Shown: positions 42,597 through 51,297 of the stretch, in pieces
Layout of the letters: the number at the start of each line of letters is the position of its first letter
How positions within the stretch are numbered: position 1 is the first letter of the stretch
Assembly (NCBI GenBank): GCA_963745775.1
Contig: CAVUYY010000009.1
Span: 1 to 64,000, forward strand
Direction: 5' to 3'
From: Gaiellasilicea sp963745775
GTDB taxonomy: Bacteria; Actinomycetota; Thermoleophilia; Gaiellales; Gaiellaceae
Length of the DNA stretch: 64,000 bases
The notes under the pieces: generated by a model
What the model was told of the DNA's origin: nothing
Databases searched by the model: none
Seen by the model: only the letters and a program-made list of their open reading frames with translations
Made by a program: the position numbers and the translations under genes

Positions 42597-43180
42597 GCGC
42601 GGACGGCCACGAACCAGCGTCCCGCGAAGAGCGTCTCGCCGCCGCCCAGCTCCGCAAGCAGGCCCTCCGGCGTGAAATAGCGCTTGAGCACGTGCCAGCG
42701 CGAGCCGTCCTGGAGGACTCGCTCCTGGATCGCCTCCTCCTCCACGTCCTCGCGGAGCGCCGAGTCGGCGACGACGAGCTCCGGTGCGACGCGCCGTGCT
42801 TCCGCCAGGAACCGCCCGCGCTCGGTTTCGTCGAGATGGCCGTAGAAGTGGCTCGTGAAGATCCGCTCGAAGCTCCGGTCGGCGAACGGGAGGCGGAGCG
42901 CGTCGCTCTCGACAAAGGCGGCAGCTGGAACCCGCGCAGCGGCGCGTTCGAGGCTCGAGGGGCTTGCGTCGAGGCCGGTGACGCTGCCGGGTAGGTGCTG
43001 GGTGAGAAAGCCGGTTCCACAGGCGACGTCGAGCGTGCGCACCGGCTCGAGCGAGCGGAGGGTCTCGATCAGCTCGTCGCGCTCCAGTGCCCAACCCGGC
43101 CGGTCGCGGTCGACGAAGAGGCCCGTTCCGTTCCACCAGTCGTCGTATTCGGACGCCCTTGCCTCGTAGTACGCCTTCAC
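42593..43180 (-). CDS. Class I SAM-dependent methyltransferase
   Basis: 195 residues. YYEARASEYDDWWNGTGLF, motif I LDVACGTGFLTQHLP, GLDASPSSLERAAAR and SDALRLPFADRSFERIFTSHFYGHL. A methyltransferase-11-like small-molecule or macromolecule methylase. The substrate cannot be told from sequence. It is translationally coupled to the glycosylase gene and divergent from ftcD. Confidence 0.88.
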   Translation of the reverse strand: MKAYYEARASEYDDWWNGTGLFVDRDRPGWALERDELIETLRSLEPVRTLDVACGTGFLTQHLPGSVTGLDASPSSLERAAARVPAAAFVESDALRLPFADRSFERIFTSHFYGHLDETERGRFLAEARRVAPELVVADSALREDVEEEAIQERVLQDGSRWHVLKRYFTPEGLLAELGGGETLFAGRWFVAVRA

Positions 43181-43185
43181 GCTCC

Positions 43186-43191
43186 TAGAGT
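43186..43191 (+). promoter_or_regulatory. -10-like element of ftcD (leaderless)
   Basis: TAGAGT lies 7 nt before GTG 43199, so the mRNA would begin at the start codon. Confidence 0.4.
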
Positions 43192-43198
43192 ACGAGCC

Positions 43199-44069
43199 GT
43201 GCTGGAGGCGGTGCCGAACTTCTCAGAAGGCCGCGACGAGCACGTCGTCGAGGCGTTGCGCGCCGCGCTGTCGACGCCGGCCCGTCTGCTCGACGTCCAC
43301 GTCGACGCGGACCACCACCGGTCGGTCTTCACGCTCGTCGGCGAGCGGGACGATCTCGTCGAGTCGCTGCTCGCCGGGATCGCGTGCGCCGGAGAGCGGA
43401 TCGACCTGCGCCGGCACGAGGGAGCGCATCCCCGGATCGGTGCCGCGGACGTCGTCCCGATCGTGCCCGATTCGACCGGAGCAGATGCCCGAGGCGCGGG
43501 CGACGGCTCTCGTGCTCGGGAAGCGGATCGGAGAGGAGCTCGGCCTGCCCGTCTTCCTCTACGGGGAGCTCGGGTCGGGCCGCGGGCCGGCGTTCTTCCG
43601 CCGCGGTGGCCCAGGCGAGCTCGGCTCGAGGATCGCCGCAGGGGAGCTCGGGCCGGACTTCGGGCCGCGCGAGCTCGATCCTCGCGCCGGCGGGGTGATC
43701 GTGGGCGCGCGGCGACCGCTGATCGCCTTCAACGTCAACCTTCGCGGCGAGCTCGGTGTGGCGCGCGAGATCGCGGCCCTCGTCCGCGAGACCGGCGGCG
43801 GCTTTCCGGGCGTGCGGGCCCTCGGGCTCGACCTGCCGCGGGCCGGGGTCGTCCAGGTCTCGATGAACGTGGAGGACTTCGAAGCCGCTGCCCTCCACGA
43901 GATCGTGGCGCGAATCGAGCGCGAGGCGAGCGAGCGCGGGGCCGAGGTCCTCGGCTCGGAGCTCGTGGGGCTGATGCCGGCTGGCGCCGCTGCGGCGGCG
44001 GCCGGCGCGATCCTGCGCATCGACGGCTTCGACGAGTCGCGCGTGCTCGAGCTGCGCCTTCTCCCTTGA
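43199..44069 (+). CDS. ftcD: Glutamate formimidoyltransferase (one frameshift)
   Basis: About 290 residues. N-terminal VPNFSEGRDEHVVEALRAAL, LLDVHVDADHHRSVFTLVG, HEGAHPRIGAADVVPIVP. After one extra base near 43477 it continues: ALVLGKRIGEELGLPVFLYG, DFGPRELDPRAGGVIVGARR and LIAFNVNL. The enzyme moves the formimino group of N-formimino-L-glutamate to tetrahydrofolate in histidine degradation. It precedes hutH, hutU and hutI. The cyclodeaminase half that is fused in animals is a separate gene at 19.6 kb. Confidence 0.9.
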
Positions 44070-44129
44070 GCGGGTTTCGACGACGCGCGGATCGCGTAGG
44101 TGAACGAGGTCAACGACGAAGGAGTTGAG

Positions 44130-44483
44130 ATGAAGAAGTTGATCTCGATCGCCGCCCTTGCCGGGATTGCGGGCGCACTTGCGACTCGGCGCGGCCGGGT
44201 GCTACTCGGCAAGGCGCGCGGCCTGCTCTCGGGCGCCATTCCCAGGCACTACGACGACGGCACGCTCAAGGCGAAGGTCGAGTCGGAGCTCTTCCGGGAC
44301 GAACACGAGGTCAAGGGCGCGATCAACATCAACGCGCAGGAGGGAGTCGTCCAGCTCCGGGGCGAGCTTCCCTCTCTCGACCTGATCGACGCGCTCGTCG
44401 AGCGGACGCGGAAGATCCACGGCGTCAAGGACGTCGAGAACCTGCTCCACACGCCGGGCACCGAAGCGCCGATGCATCACTGA
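44130..44483 (+). CDS. BON-domain protein with N-terminal membrane segment
   Basis: 117 residues from an ATG behind AAGGAG. A short hydrophobic N-terminus (LISIAALAGIAGALA) precedes one BON domain (about 45-110): LKAKVESELFRDEHEVKGAI, NAQEGVVQLRGELPS, and GVKDVENLL. BON domains bind membranes and are found in OsmY-type envelope stress proteins. A membrane-associated stabilising role is likely. It sits between hut genes without an obvious link. Confidence 0.85.
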   Translation: MKKLISIAALAGIAGALATRRGRVLLGKARGLLSGAIPRHYDDGTLKAKVESELFRDEHEVKGAININAQEGVVQLRGELPSLDLIDALVERTRKIHGVKDVENLLHTPGTEAPMHH

Positions 44484-44681
44484 GCGGCTGAGTCGGCTCC
44501 GGCGCGACGGTGCTCGGATCCGGGGCCTCCGCGCCGGAGCCCACTCGGGCTGTGGATCGATCGGCACGCTTTCGACCCGGTCCCGTTACCCACCCTCAGC
44601 TACTTCCGCGTTACGCTGAAAACGTGGGGTGGAGGTCGGCGGCCCGGTAATTCGGGGACATGGCCGAGCTAGACTCGGCCG

Positions 44682-44714
44682 ATGGGGACACGCTCGCCGG
44701 GCAGCGGTCGATGA
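44682..44714 (+). other. Possible 10-codon leader peptide before hutH
   Basis: TAGACT (44670-44675) is 6 nt upstream of ATG 44682, which encodes MGTRSPGSGR and stops 7 nt before the hutH ATG. It has no His codon. Confidence 0.3.
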
Positions 44715-44721
44715 TCGGTCG

Positions 44722-46254
44722 ATGATCGCGAACCACTCCCTCACCGGCGACGATCTGCGAATCGAGGACGTCTGGGAGGTGGCGGTTCACGGCGCCCCCG
44801 TCGGCCTCGCCCACGAGGCACGCGCGAAGATGGAGGCGGCCCGCGCGCTCGTCGAGCGAGCCGTCCGTGACGAACACACGTATGGCGTCAACACCGGGTT
44901 CGGGCGCTTCGTCTCGATGTCCATCCCGGACGAGCAGGTTGCGGAGCTGCAGCTTCGGCTCCTGCGCAGCCACGCGTGCGGGGTCGGCGATCCGTACCCC
45001 GCCGAGGTCGTTCGGGCCGCGATGCTGCTTCGCGCGAACGCGCTCGCGAAGGGTTACTCAGGAGCGCGCGTCGAGACCGTCGAGCTTCTGATCGAGTGCC
45101 TCAACCGCGGCCTTCTCCCGCAGGTGCCGGCGCGCGGGTCGGTGGGCGCGAGCGGCGATCTCGCGCCGCTGGCGCATCTCGCGTTGCCGCTCGTCGGCGA
45201 AGGGAGAGCCACTGTCGACGGCGAGCTGCTCTCGGGCGCGGACGCGCTCGCTGCGGTCGGGCTCGAGCCCACGCGGCTCCTCGCGAAGGAGGGGCTGTCG
45301 CTGATCAACGGGACGCAGTTCATGGCCGCGATGGGGTCGCTCGGCCTCGTTCGCGCCCGGCGCCTGGCGAGGACGGCAGATCTCGCCTGCGCTCTCTCGC
45401 TCGAGGCGCTGCAGGGCTCGCGCACGAGCTTCCACGCGGCGATCCACGACGCCCGCCCCCTCAAGGGTCAGCGCGACTCGGCCACGAACTTCAGATCGCT
45501 GCTCGAGGGCTCCGCGATCATCGAGTCGCATCGCTGGTGCGACAAGGTGCAGGACGCGTACTCGCTGCGCTGCGCGCCGCAGGTGCACGGAGCCAGTCGC
45601 GATCTCCTCGACTACGTCGAGCTGACGATCTCGATCGAGCTGAACGCGGCGACGGACAACCCGCTGGTCCTCGTCGACGAAGGGCTCGTCGTCTCGAACG
45701 GAAACTTTCACGGCCAGCCGCTCGCCTTCGCGCTCGACACGCTCGCGATGGCTGTCGCCGAGCTCGCAGATATCTCGGAGCGACGCGTCGAACGGCTCGT
45801 CAATCCGTCGCTCTCGGAAGGCCTGCCGCCGTTCTTGACCTCCGACGGAGGGCTCAACTCAGGGTTCATGATCCCGCAGTACGTGGCCGCATCACTCGTC
45901 TCCGAGAACAAGGCTCTCTGCCATCCGGCAAGTGTCGACTCGATCCCGACGAGCGCGGGCCAGGAGGATCACGTGTCGATGGGGAACGCCGCAGGGCTGA
46001 AGGCGCTCCAGGTGCTGGACAACGTCGAGCACGCGCTGGCGATCGAGCTCCTCGCCGGAGCGCAGGCGATCGAGTTCCTGGCGCCGCTCGAGCCTGGGCC
46101 GGGCGTCAGGGCGACGCACGACGCAGTCCGGCTGCACTCGGAGCGGTTGCGCGAGGATCGCTCGCTCACCGACGACATCGCCAGGGTCGCGGCTGCGATC
46201 CGGGACGGGTCGATCCTCGCCGCCGCCGAGGCTGAGATCGGGGATCTTCTGTGA
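44722..46254 (+). CDS. hutH: Histidine ammonia-lyase
   Basis: 510 residues from ATG 44722. YGVNTGFGRFV, the Ala-Ser-Gly triad that forms the MIO cofactor in GSVGASGDLAPLAH, SLINGTQFM, QDAYSLRCAPQVHG and NGNFHGQP. It deaminates histidine to urocanate, the first step of degradation. Length is typical. Its stop overlaps the next small gene, which overlaps hutU. Confidence 0.96.
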   Translation: MIANHSLTGDDLRIEDVWEVAVHGAPVGLAHEARAKMEAARALVERAVRDEHTYGVNTGFGRFVSMSIPDEQVAELQLRLLRSHACGVGDPYPAEVVRAAMLLRANALAKGYSGARVETVELLIECLNRGLLPQVPARGSVGASGDLAPLAHLALPLVGEGRATVDGELLSGADALAAVGLEPTRLLAKEGLSLINGTQFMAAMGSLGLVRARRLARTADLACALSLEALQGSRTSFHAAIHDARPLKGQRDSATNFRSLLEGSAIIESHRWCDKVQDAYSLRCAPQVHGASRDLLDYVELTISIELNAATDNPLVLVDEGLVVSNGNFHGQPLAFALDTLAMAVAELADISERRVERLVNPSLSEGLPPFLTSDGGLNSGFMIPQYVAASLVSENKALCHPASVDSIPTSAGQEDHVSMGNAAGLKALQVLDNVEHALAIELLAGAQAIEFLAPLEPGPGVRATHDAVRLHSERLREDRSLTDDIARVAAAIRDGSILAAAEAEIGDLL

Positions 46255-46472
46255 GCCGTCGTCTAGGCCCGGCGCCGCCGATGCCGAAGCGGCCCTACCG
46301 CGACGCAGTCATCGTGAACCTCGTCCTCGCGCTGGTGATCCTCGTGTTCGCGCGGCTGACGGACGGCGACTTCGGCCGGGCGATCGCGTTCGCGGTCGGC
46401 TACTTCGTGCTCGCGACGGCCTGGAACTGGTGGCGATTCCGGCAGCGGCTCGAGCGAGGGGAACGGCCATGA
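46251..46472 (+). CDS. Small two-helix membrane protein between hutH and hutU
   Basis: 73 residues from GTG. Two hydrophobic helices (VIVNLVLALVILVFARL, FAVGYFVLATAWNWW) with a basic C-terminus. It overlaps hutH by 4 nt and hutU by 4 nt, so it is translationally coupled inside the hut operon. It could be a membrane anchor or a small transporter accessory. No family recognised. Confidence 0.7.
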   Translation: MSRRLGPAPPMPKRPYRDAVIVNLVLALVILVFARLTDGDFGRAIAFAVGYFVLATAWNWWRFRQRLERGERP

Positions 46473-48163
46473 GCGTCACGTCGGTCGAGGCGACAGTCGA
46501 CGCGCTCGTCGGCGATCTGCGTGCGATTCGGGCTCCGCGGGGAAGCGTGCTGAACGCCCGCTCATGGCAGACGGAGGCGCCGCTGCGGATGCTGCTGAAC
46601 AACCTCGATCCCGAGGTGGCGGAGAAGCCGGAGGAGCTCGTCGTCTACGGCGGCTCGGGCCGGGCAGCTCGCTCGCCGGAGGCCCTTCGCGCGATCGTGC
46701 GCACGCTGCTCCGTTTGGACGACGACGAGACGCTGCTCGTCCAGAGCGGCAAACCGGTGGGCGTCTTCCGCACCCATCCCGGGGCACCGCGCGTACTGAT
46801 CGCGAACTCCTTGCTCGTTCCGCACTGGGCGACATGGGACGAGTTCCGGCGCCTCGAGGCCGAGGGACTGACGATGTTCGGCCAGATGACCGCCGGGAGT
46901 TGGATCTACATCGGGACCCAGGGGATCCTCCAGGGCACCTACCAGACGTTCGCGGCGGCGGGTGAGGTCCACTTCGGCTCGTCGGATCTGAGCGGGCGAA
47001 CGATCCTGACCGCTGGGCTCGGCGGGATGGGCGGCGCGCAACCGCTCGCAGCGACGATGGCGGGCGCCGCGATCCTCTGCGTCGAGGTCGATCCGGAGCG
47101 GATCCGACGGCGTCTCGAGACCCGCTATCTCGACGAGGTGGCCGACTCGACGGACGACGCCGTCGCACGCGTTCGGGCGGCCGCCGCAGCGGGACGACCG
47201 CTCTCGGTCGGGCTCCTCGGAAATGCCGCAGAGATCGTGCCGGAACTGTCACAGAAGGGTGAATTCTTCGACCTCGTCACAGACCAGACCGCGGCTCACG
47301 ATCCCCTCACCGGCTACATCCCTGCGGGCTTGTCGCTCGAAGAAGCCGCTTCGTTGCGCGGTTCAGACCCTGACGCGTACGTCCGGCGCGCCCGCGAGTC
47401 GATCGCGAGGCATGTCGAGGCGCTGCTCGAGTACGTCCGCGCCGGCAGCTATGTCTTCGACTATGGAAACAACCTCAGAGGGGAGGCCCATGAAGCAGGT
47501 GTAAGCGAGGCCTTCTCATACCCGGGCTTCGTCCCGGCCTATATCCGACCGCTCTTCTGCCGTGGGATCGGGCCGTTCCGTTGGGCCGCCCTCTCCGGCG
47601 ACCCGGCCGACATCGCTGTCATCGACGAGGACCTGCGACGGCTCTTCCCCGACGACGACCTGCTCCAGCGGTGGCTCGAGCTCGCGTCCGAGCGCGTTGC
47701 CTTCCAGGGCTTGCCGGCACGGATCTGCTGGCTCGGCTACGGCGACCGCGCCCGAGCAGGGCTTGCGATCAACGAGCTCGTCCGCAGCGGCGCGGTGTCG
47801 GCGCCTGTCGTGATCGGGCGCGACCACCTCGACTCCGGCTCGGTGGCCTCCCCGTATCGCGAGACCGAGGCGATGCGCGACGGCTCCGACGCGATCGCCG
47901 ACTGGCCGATCCTGAACGCGCTCCTGAACACGGCTGCGGGCGCGACGTGGGTGAGCGTCCACCACGGCGGCGGAGTCGGCATCGGCAACTCGATCCACGC
48001 CGGCATGGTCGTCCTCGCCGACGGCAGCGACGATGCCGCAGAGCGGCTCGAGCGCGTGCTCGCGGCCGATCCCGGTACGGGCGTGATGCGGCATGCCGAC
48101 GCCGGTTACGAGATCGCGCTCGACGCGGCGCGCGAGGGCGGCCTCGACCTGCCGTCCGTCTAG
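46469..48163 (+). CDS. hutU: Urocanate hydratase
   Basis: 564 residues. NAD-binding GLGGMGGAQPLAAT, LTDQ-type segment VTDQTAAHDPLTGYIP, FDYGNNLRGEA, catalytic Cys region PLFCRGIGPFRWAALSGD, and VSVHHGGGVGIGNSIHAGM. It converts urocanate to 4-imidazolone-5-propanoate using tightly bound NAD. Length is typical. Confidence 0.96.
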   Translation: MSVTSVEATVDALVGDLRAIRAPRGSVLNARSWQTEAPLRMLLNNLDPEVAEKPEELVVYGGSGRAARSPEALRAIVRTLLRLDDDETLLVQSGKPVGVFRTHPGAPRVLIANSLLVPHWATWDEFRRLEAEGLTMFGQMTAGSWIYIGTQGILQGTYQTFAAAGEVHFGSSDLSGRTILTAGLGGMGGAQPLAATMAGAAILCVEVDPERIRRRLETRYLDEVADSTDDAVARVRAAAAAGRPLSVGLLGNAAEIVPELSQKGEFFDLVTDQTAAHDPLTGYIPAGLSLEEAASLRGSDPDAYVRRARESIARHVEALLEYVRAGSYVFDYGNNLRGEAHEAGVSEAFSYPGFVPAYIRPLFCRGIGPFRWAALSGDPADIAVIDEDLRRLFPDDDLLQRWLELASERVAFQGLPARICWLGYGDRARAGLAINELVRSGAVSAPVVIGRDHLDSGSVASPYRETEAMRDGSDAIADWPILNALLNTAAGATWVSVHHGGGVGIGNSIHAGMVVLADGSDDAAERLERVLAADPGTGVMRHADAGYEIALDAAREGGLDLPSV

Positions 48164-48231
48164 CCGCCGGCGACGTCACCGAGACACGCCGGCGCTACTC
48201 CCTGATGAACTGGGGGCACGACCCGCTGAAG

Positions 48232-48237
48232 TAGGCT
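48232..48237 (+). promoter_or_regulatory. -10-like element of hutI (leaderless)
   Basis: TAGGCT lies 7 nt before GTG 48245. Confidence 0.4.
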
Positions 48238-48244
48238 CGGCCGC

Positions 48245-49453
48245 GTGAGCCGGCTTCTGATCCGCGATCTCGCCCAGGTCGCGAGCCCGGCCGGCCGCGG
48301 CGCTCCGCTGCGCGGCAGTGCGCTCGCCGATCTCGACTGGATCGACGACGCGTACATCCTCTGCAACGGCGCCGAGATCGAGGCGGTCGGGCGGATGCAC
48401 ACACTCGGCCCCCTCGAGGGCGAGGTCGAGGAGCTCAATGCCCGCGGCCTCAGCGCGATTCCGGGACTCGTCGACTGCCACACCCATCCGGCGTTCGGTG
48501 GAGATCGCGTGGACGAGTTCTCGCTCCGCGCCGCCGGTGCGAGCTACGAGGAGCTCCACGCCGCCGGCGGCGGGATCCTCTCGACCGTCGCGTCGACGCG
48601 AGCGGCCGGAGCAGAGGGTCTGACTCGCGTCGTCGCGCGCCATCGCGACTGGATGCTGCGCGCCGGCACGACGACCTTCGAGGGCAAGTCGGGGTACGGG
48701 CTCGATCGCGAGACCGAGCTCGCGTCGCTCCGGGCGATCGCCGCCGCCGGCGGGATTCCGACCTGGCTCGGCGCGCACGCCGTCCCTCCCGAGCACGACG
48801 ACGCAGATGCGTACCTCGATGCCGTCCTCGCGGACGTCCTCCCCGAGGCCGCCACGGTGGCCGAGGCCGCGGACGTCTTCCTCGAGCGTGGCGCGTTCGA
48901 CGCCAACCAGGCACGCCGCTACCTCGAAGCGTGCGCGGCCGCCGGGCTCGCGCTGCGCCTGCACGGCGACCAGTTCACCGAGGCAGGCGCGATCCCACTC
49001 GCGATCGAGCTCGGCGCGCGTTCCGTGGATCACCTGGAGGCGACCGGTCCGCGCGGAATCGCGGCGCTCGCGGCGAGCGACGTCACGGGCGTGCTCCTGC
49101 CGGCGAGCGCCCTCTTCCTCGGCCGGCCGATGCCACCCGCGCGCGCGCTCGTCGACAGTGGCGCCGCGATCGCTCTCGCGACCGACTTCAACCCCGGCAG
49201 CTCCTTCTGCGAGAGCCTGCCGCTCGTCTGCTCGCTCGCCGCGACGCAGCTCAAGCTCAGCCCGGCCGAGTCACTCGCGGCCTGCACCGTCAACGCTGCA
49301 CACGTGCTCGGTCGTGCGCAGTCGATCGGCCGGATCGCGCCCGGCTACCGCGCCGACATCGTCCTCCTCGACGCCCCGGACTGGCGCTACCTCGCCTATC
49401 ACCTGGGTGGGCCGGTGATCTCCCGCGTCGTCAAGGACGGGGTACCGCGCTAG
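48245..49453 (+). CDS. hutI: Imidazolonepropionase
   Basis: 402 residues from GTG. Amidohydrolase metal site: DCHTHPAFGGDR, LRLHGDQFTEAG, SVDHLEATG and ATDFNPGSSFCESLP, plus KSGYGLDRETE. It opens 4-imidazolone-5-propanoate to N-formimino-L-glutamate, the substrate of FtcD. A leaderless promoter (TAGGCT) may give it a transcript separate from hutU. Confidence 0.95.
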   Translation: MSRLLIRDLAQVASPAGRGAPLRGSALADLDWIDDAYILCNGAEIEAVGRMHTLGPLEGEVEELNARGLSAIPGLVDCHTHPAFGGDRVDEFSLRAAGASYEELHAAGGGILSTVASTRAAGAEGLTRVVARHRDWMLRAGTTTFEGKSGYGLDRETELASLRAIAAAGGIPTWLGAHAVPPEHDDADAYLDAVLADVLPEAATVAEAADVFLERGAFDANQARRYLEACAAAGLALRLHGDQFTEAGAIPLAIELGARSVDHLEATGPRGIAALAASDVTGVLLPASALFLGRPMPPARALVDSGAAIALATDFNPGSSFCESLPLVCSLAATQLKLSPAESLAACTVNAAHVLGRAQSIGRIAPGYRADIVLLDAPDWRYLAYHLGGPVISRVVKDGVPR

Positions 49454-49839
49454 CGCGCCGGCCACGCGAGACCGGCGTCCTCGACGGCTGCGTCGAGGGC
49501 CAACCGGAACCGCTCGAGCTCCCCGCCGACCCGCTCGAGCTCCGGACGGTCGAGCAGGAGCACCGCGTCGCCGCCGCTGTGCGCTACGACGGCCGGCGCC
49601 GAGCCGGCTGCGGCTGCGGCCACGTCGTCCGGCTGGTCGTTCAGGTGGTAGGCCCGGACCGACACGGGCAGGGACGACCGAAAGTCCCGCCATTCCTGCC
49701 GCTCTCGAACACGCCCGTGAGTCAGGCCGCAGAGGGCGCAATGACGAGTACCGCGCGCTCGGCCGATCGCGTAGGCCAGCTCGCCCACGATCCCGCCGCG
49801 CGCGTCGTAGACGAGGCTCAGGCGATCGACGCGGCTCAC
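49450..49839 (-). CDS. Conserved protein of unknown function with CALCxxTHG motif
   Basis: 129 residues from GTG 49839. LSLVYDARGGIVGELAYAIG, then HCALCGLTHGRVRERQEWRDF, and SVRAYHLNDQPDD. The CxxC plus His suggests metal or redox function. I recall similar uncharacterised bacterial proteins, some named GTPase without evidence. It converges on hutI with a 4-nt overlap. Confidence 0.7.
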   Translation of the reverse strand: MSRVDRLSLVYDARGGIVGELAYAIGRARGTRHCALCGLTHGRVRERQEWRDFRSSLPVSVRAYHLNDQPDDVAAAAAGSAPAVVAHSGGDAVLLLDRPELERVGGELERFRLALDAAVEDAGLAWPAR

Positions 49840-49863
49840 CGGTCGAGTGTAGGGGCGTCGCGG

Positions 49864-49869
49864 CATACT
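49864..49869 (+). promoter_or_regulatory. -10-like element (leaderless)
   Basis: CATACT lies 6 nt before GTG 49876. Confidence 0.35.
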
Positions 49870-49875
49870 GAGCCC

Positions 49876-50283
49876 GTGCCCTCGAAGAAGCAGCGCCGCC
49901 GCCAGCAGAAGCTGAAACGGCACGAATGGGAAGAGGTCTACGTCGACGAAGACGGCCGCGAGCTCGACCCCGAGGAGGCCGAGCAGTTCATCGAGCCTGC
50001 GAAAGCGTCGCGCGGCGCCAAGGCGCAGCCCGCGGAGCGTGGCCGCCGCGTCGTCGAGCCCCCCTCGTGGCGCCGGACGCTCAAGCGCGGCGTGCTCTTC
50101 TTTCCGCTGATGCTGATCGTCGTCTTCGTGATCCCCAACGCCGACACCTCGACGGTGGGAAAGGTCGTCCAGACCCTGACGCTGATGGCCTTCTTCCTGC
50201 CGTTCAGCTACTTCATGGACAGCGTCGTCTGGCGCTCATACCGCCGCAGGCAGGCGAAGCCAGAACCGCCGAGGAAGTCCTAA
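49876..50283 (+). CDS. Small membrane protein with basic/acidic cytoplasmic N-terminus
   Basis: 135 residues from GTG 49876. A charged N-terminus (KKQRRRQQKLKRHEWEEVY) and an Arg/Pro-rich linker lead to two membrane helices (about 75-95 and 100-122) and a basic tail. The gene converges on a cupin gene with a 4-nt overlap. No family recognised. Confidence 0.65.
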   Translation: MPSKKQRRRQQKLKRHEWEEVYVDEDGRELDPEEAEQFIEPAKASRGAKAQPAERGRRVVEPPSWRRTLKRGVLFFPLMLIVVFVIPNADTSTVGKVVQTLTLMAFFLPFSYFMDSVVWRSYRRRQAKPEPPRKS

Positions 50284-50612
50284 GCCGAACCCCGGTAGTG
50301 GCCCTCGCCCGGCCACGGCGCGAGGAGGAGCAGGACACGAGCACCGTCGTCGGTCGCGAGCGCATGCCGCTCGTCGGGATCGAAGCGGACGAGCGTGCCC
50401 GGCTCGGCCTCGACCGTCTCGCCACCGGCCGAGATCCGGACGCGCCCTTCGAGCACCGTCACCCACGCGTTCTCCTTCACCTGGTGGTCGCCCATCCGCT
50501 GCCCCGGGTTGAGCACCAGCAGCACCGCGCGTGCTTCGTTCCCCGAGTGGACGACGAGCGGGTCGCGTGTGCCGTCGGGTGCCGAGACGTCCATCAGGTT
50601 CCAGCTCTGCAC
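50280..50612 (-). CDS. Cupin-domain protein
   Basis: 110 residues from GTG 50612. A single small cupin barrel: GQRMGDHQVKENAWVTVLEGRV (His and Glu ligands), ETVEAEPGTLVRFDPDERHAL (second His). It probably binds one metal. Enzyme or sensor role is open. Confidence 0.82.
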   Translation of the reverse strand: MQSWNLMDVSAPDGTRDPLVVHSGNEARAVLLVLNPGQRMGDHQVKENAWVTVLEGRVRISAGGETVEAEPGTLVRFDPDERHALATDDGARVLLLLAPWPGEGHYRGSA

Positions 50613-50636
50613 GCGGGTCGCCTAACCGAGCCTCAG

Positions 50637-50642
50637 TAGACT
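50637..50642 (+). promoter_or_regulatory. -10-like element of the metallo-hydrolase gene
   Basis: TAGACT lies 10 nt before GTG 50653. Confidence 0.35.
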
Positions 50643-50652
50643 CGACCGTCCA

Positions 50653-51297
50653 GTGACGCTCGCGGTCGACCAGCTCTCTCTCGGCGCCATTGGCACCAAT
50701 TGTTACATCGTCCGCGCCGGCGAGACCGAGACAAAGGCGGCGGTCGTCGACCCGGGCGCGGATGCGCTCGCGATCCGGCAGGCGCTCGACGAGGTCGGCG
50801 CCACGTGCGCCGGGATCCTGCTCACGCACAGCCACTACGACCACATCGGCGCGCTCGCCGAGCTCGCACAGGAGACGGGAGCCCCCGTCTGGCTGCCGAG
50901 GGGCGAGGTGGACGTCTTCCGGCGGCCGAACGACTTCTTCGGCGGGCTCGGCGTCTCGCTCCGGGGCTATGACGGCGAGGCCACGCTCCTGACGGGCGGC
51001 GAGACGGTCGAAGCCGCCGGCATCGCCTTCGAGGTGACGGCCGTTCCGGGGCACTCGCCCGGGCACGTGGCGTACTACGCCGACTCCAATCTGTTCTCCG
51101 GCGACGTCCTCTTCTCGGGTTCCGTCGGCCGAACCGACCTCCCGTTCGGCGACTGGGACACGCTCCTCGGCTCGATTCGCACGCTCGTGGACGCGTATCC
51201 GCCCGAGACGATCGTCCATTCCGGGCACGGCCCGCAGACGACGCTCGGCGACGAGGTCGCGCGCAACCCGTTCCTCGCCGAGCTCCGCGCGTCATGA
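50653..51297 (+). CDS. Metallo-beta-lactamase-fold hydrolase (glyoxalase II-like)
   Basis: 214 residues from GTG. GTNCYIVRAGE, metal motif THSHYDHIG, PGHSPGHVAYY, LFSGDVLFSGSVGRTDLP and VHSGHGPQTTLGDE. The compact glyoxalase II-like form hydrolyses thioesters or related bonds. It overlaps hisS (ATGA), a common actinobacterial arrangement. Precise substrate unknown. Confidence 0.9.
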   Translation: MTLAVDQLSLGAIGTNCYIVRAGETETKAAVVDPGADALAIRQALDEVGATCAGILLTHSHYDHIGALAELAQETGAPVWLPRGEVDVFRRPNDFFGGLGVSLRGYDGEATLLTGGETVEAAGIAFEVTAVPGHSPGHVAYYADSNLFSGDVLFSGSVGRTDLPFGDWDTLLGSIRTLVDAYPPETIVHSGHGPQTTLGDEVARNPFLAELRAS

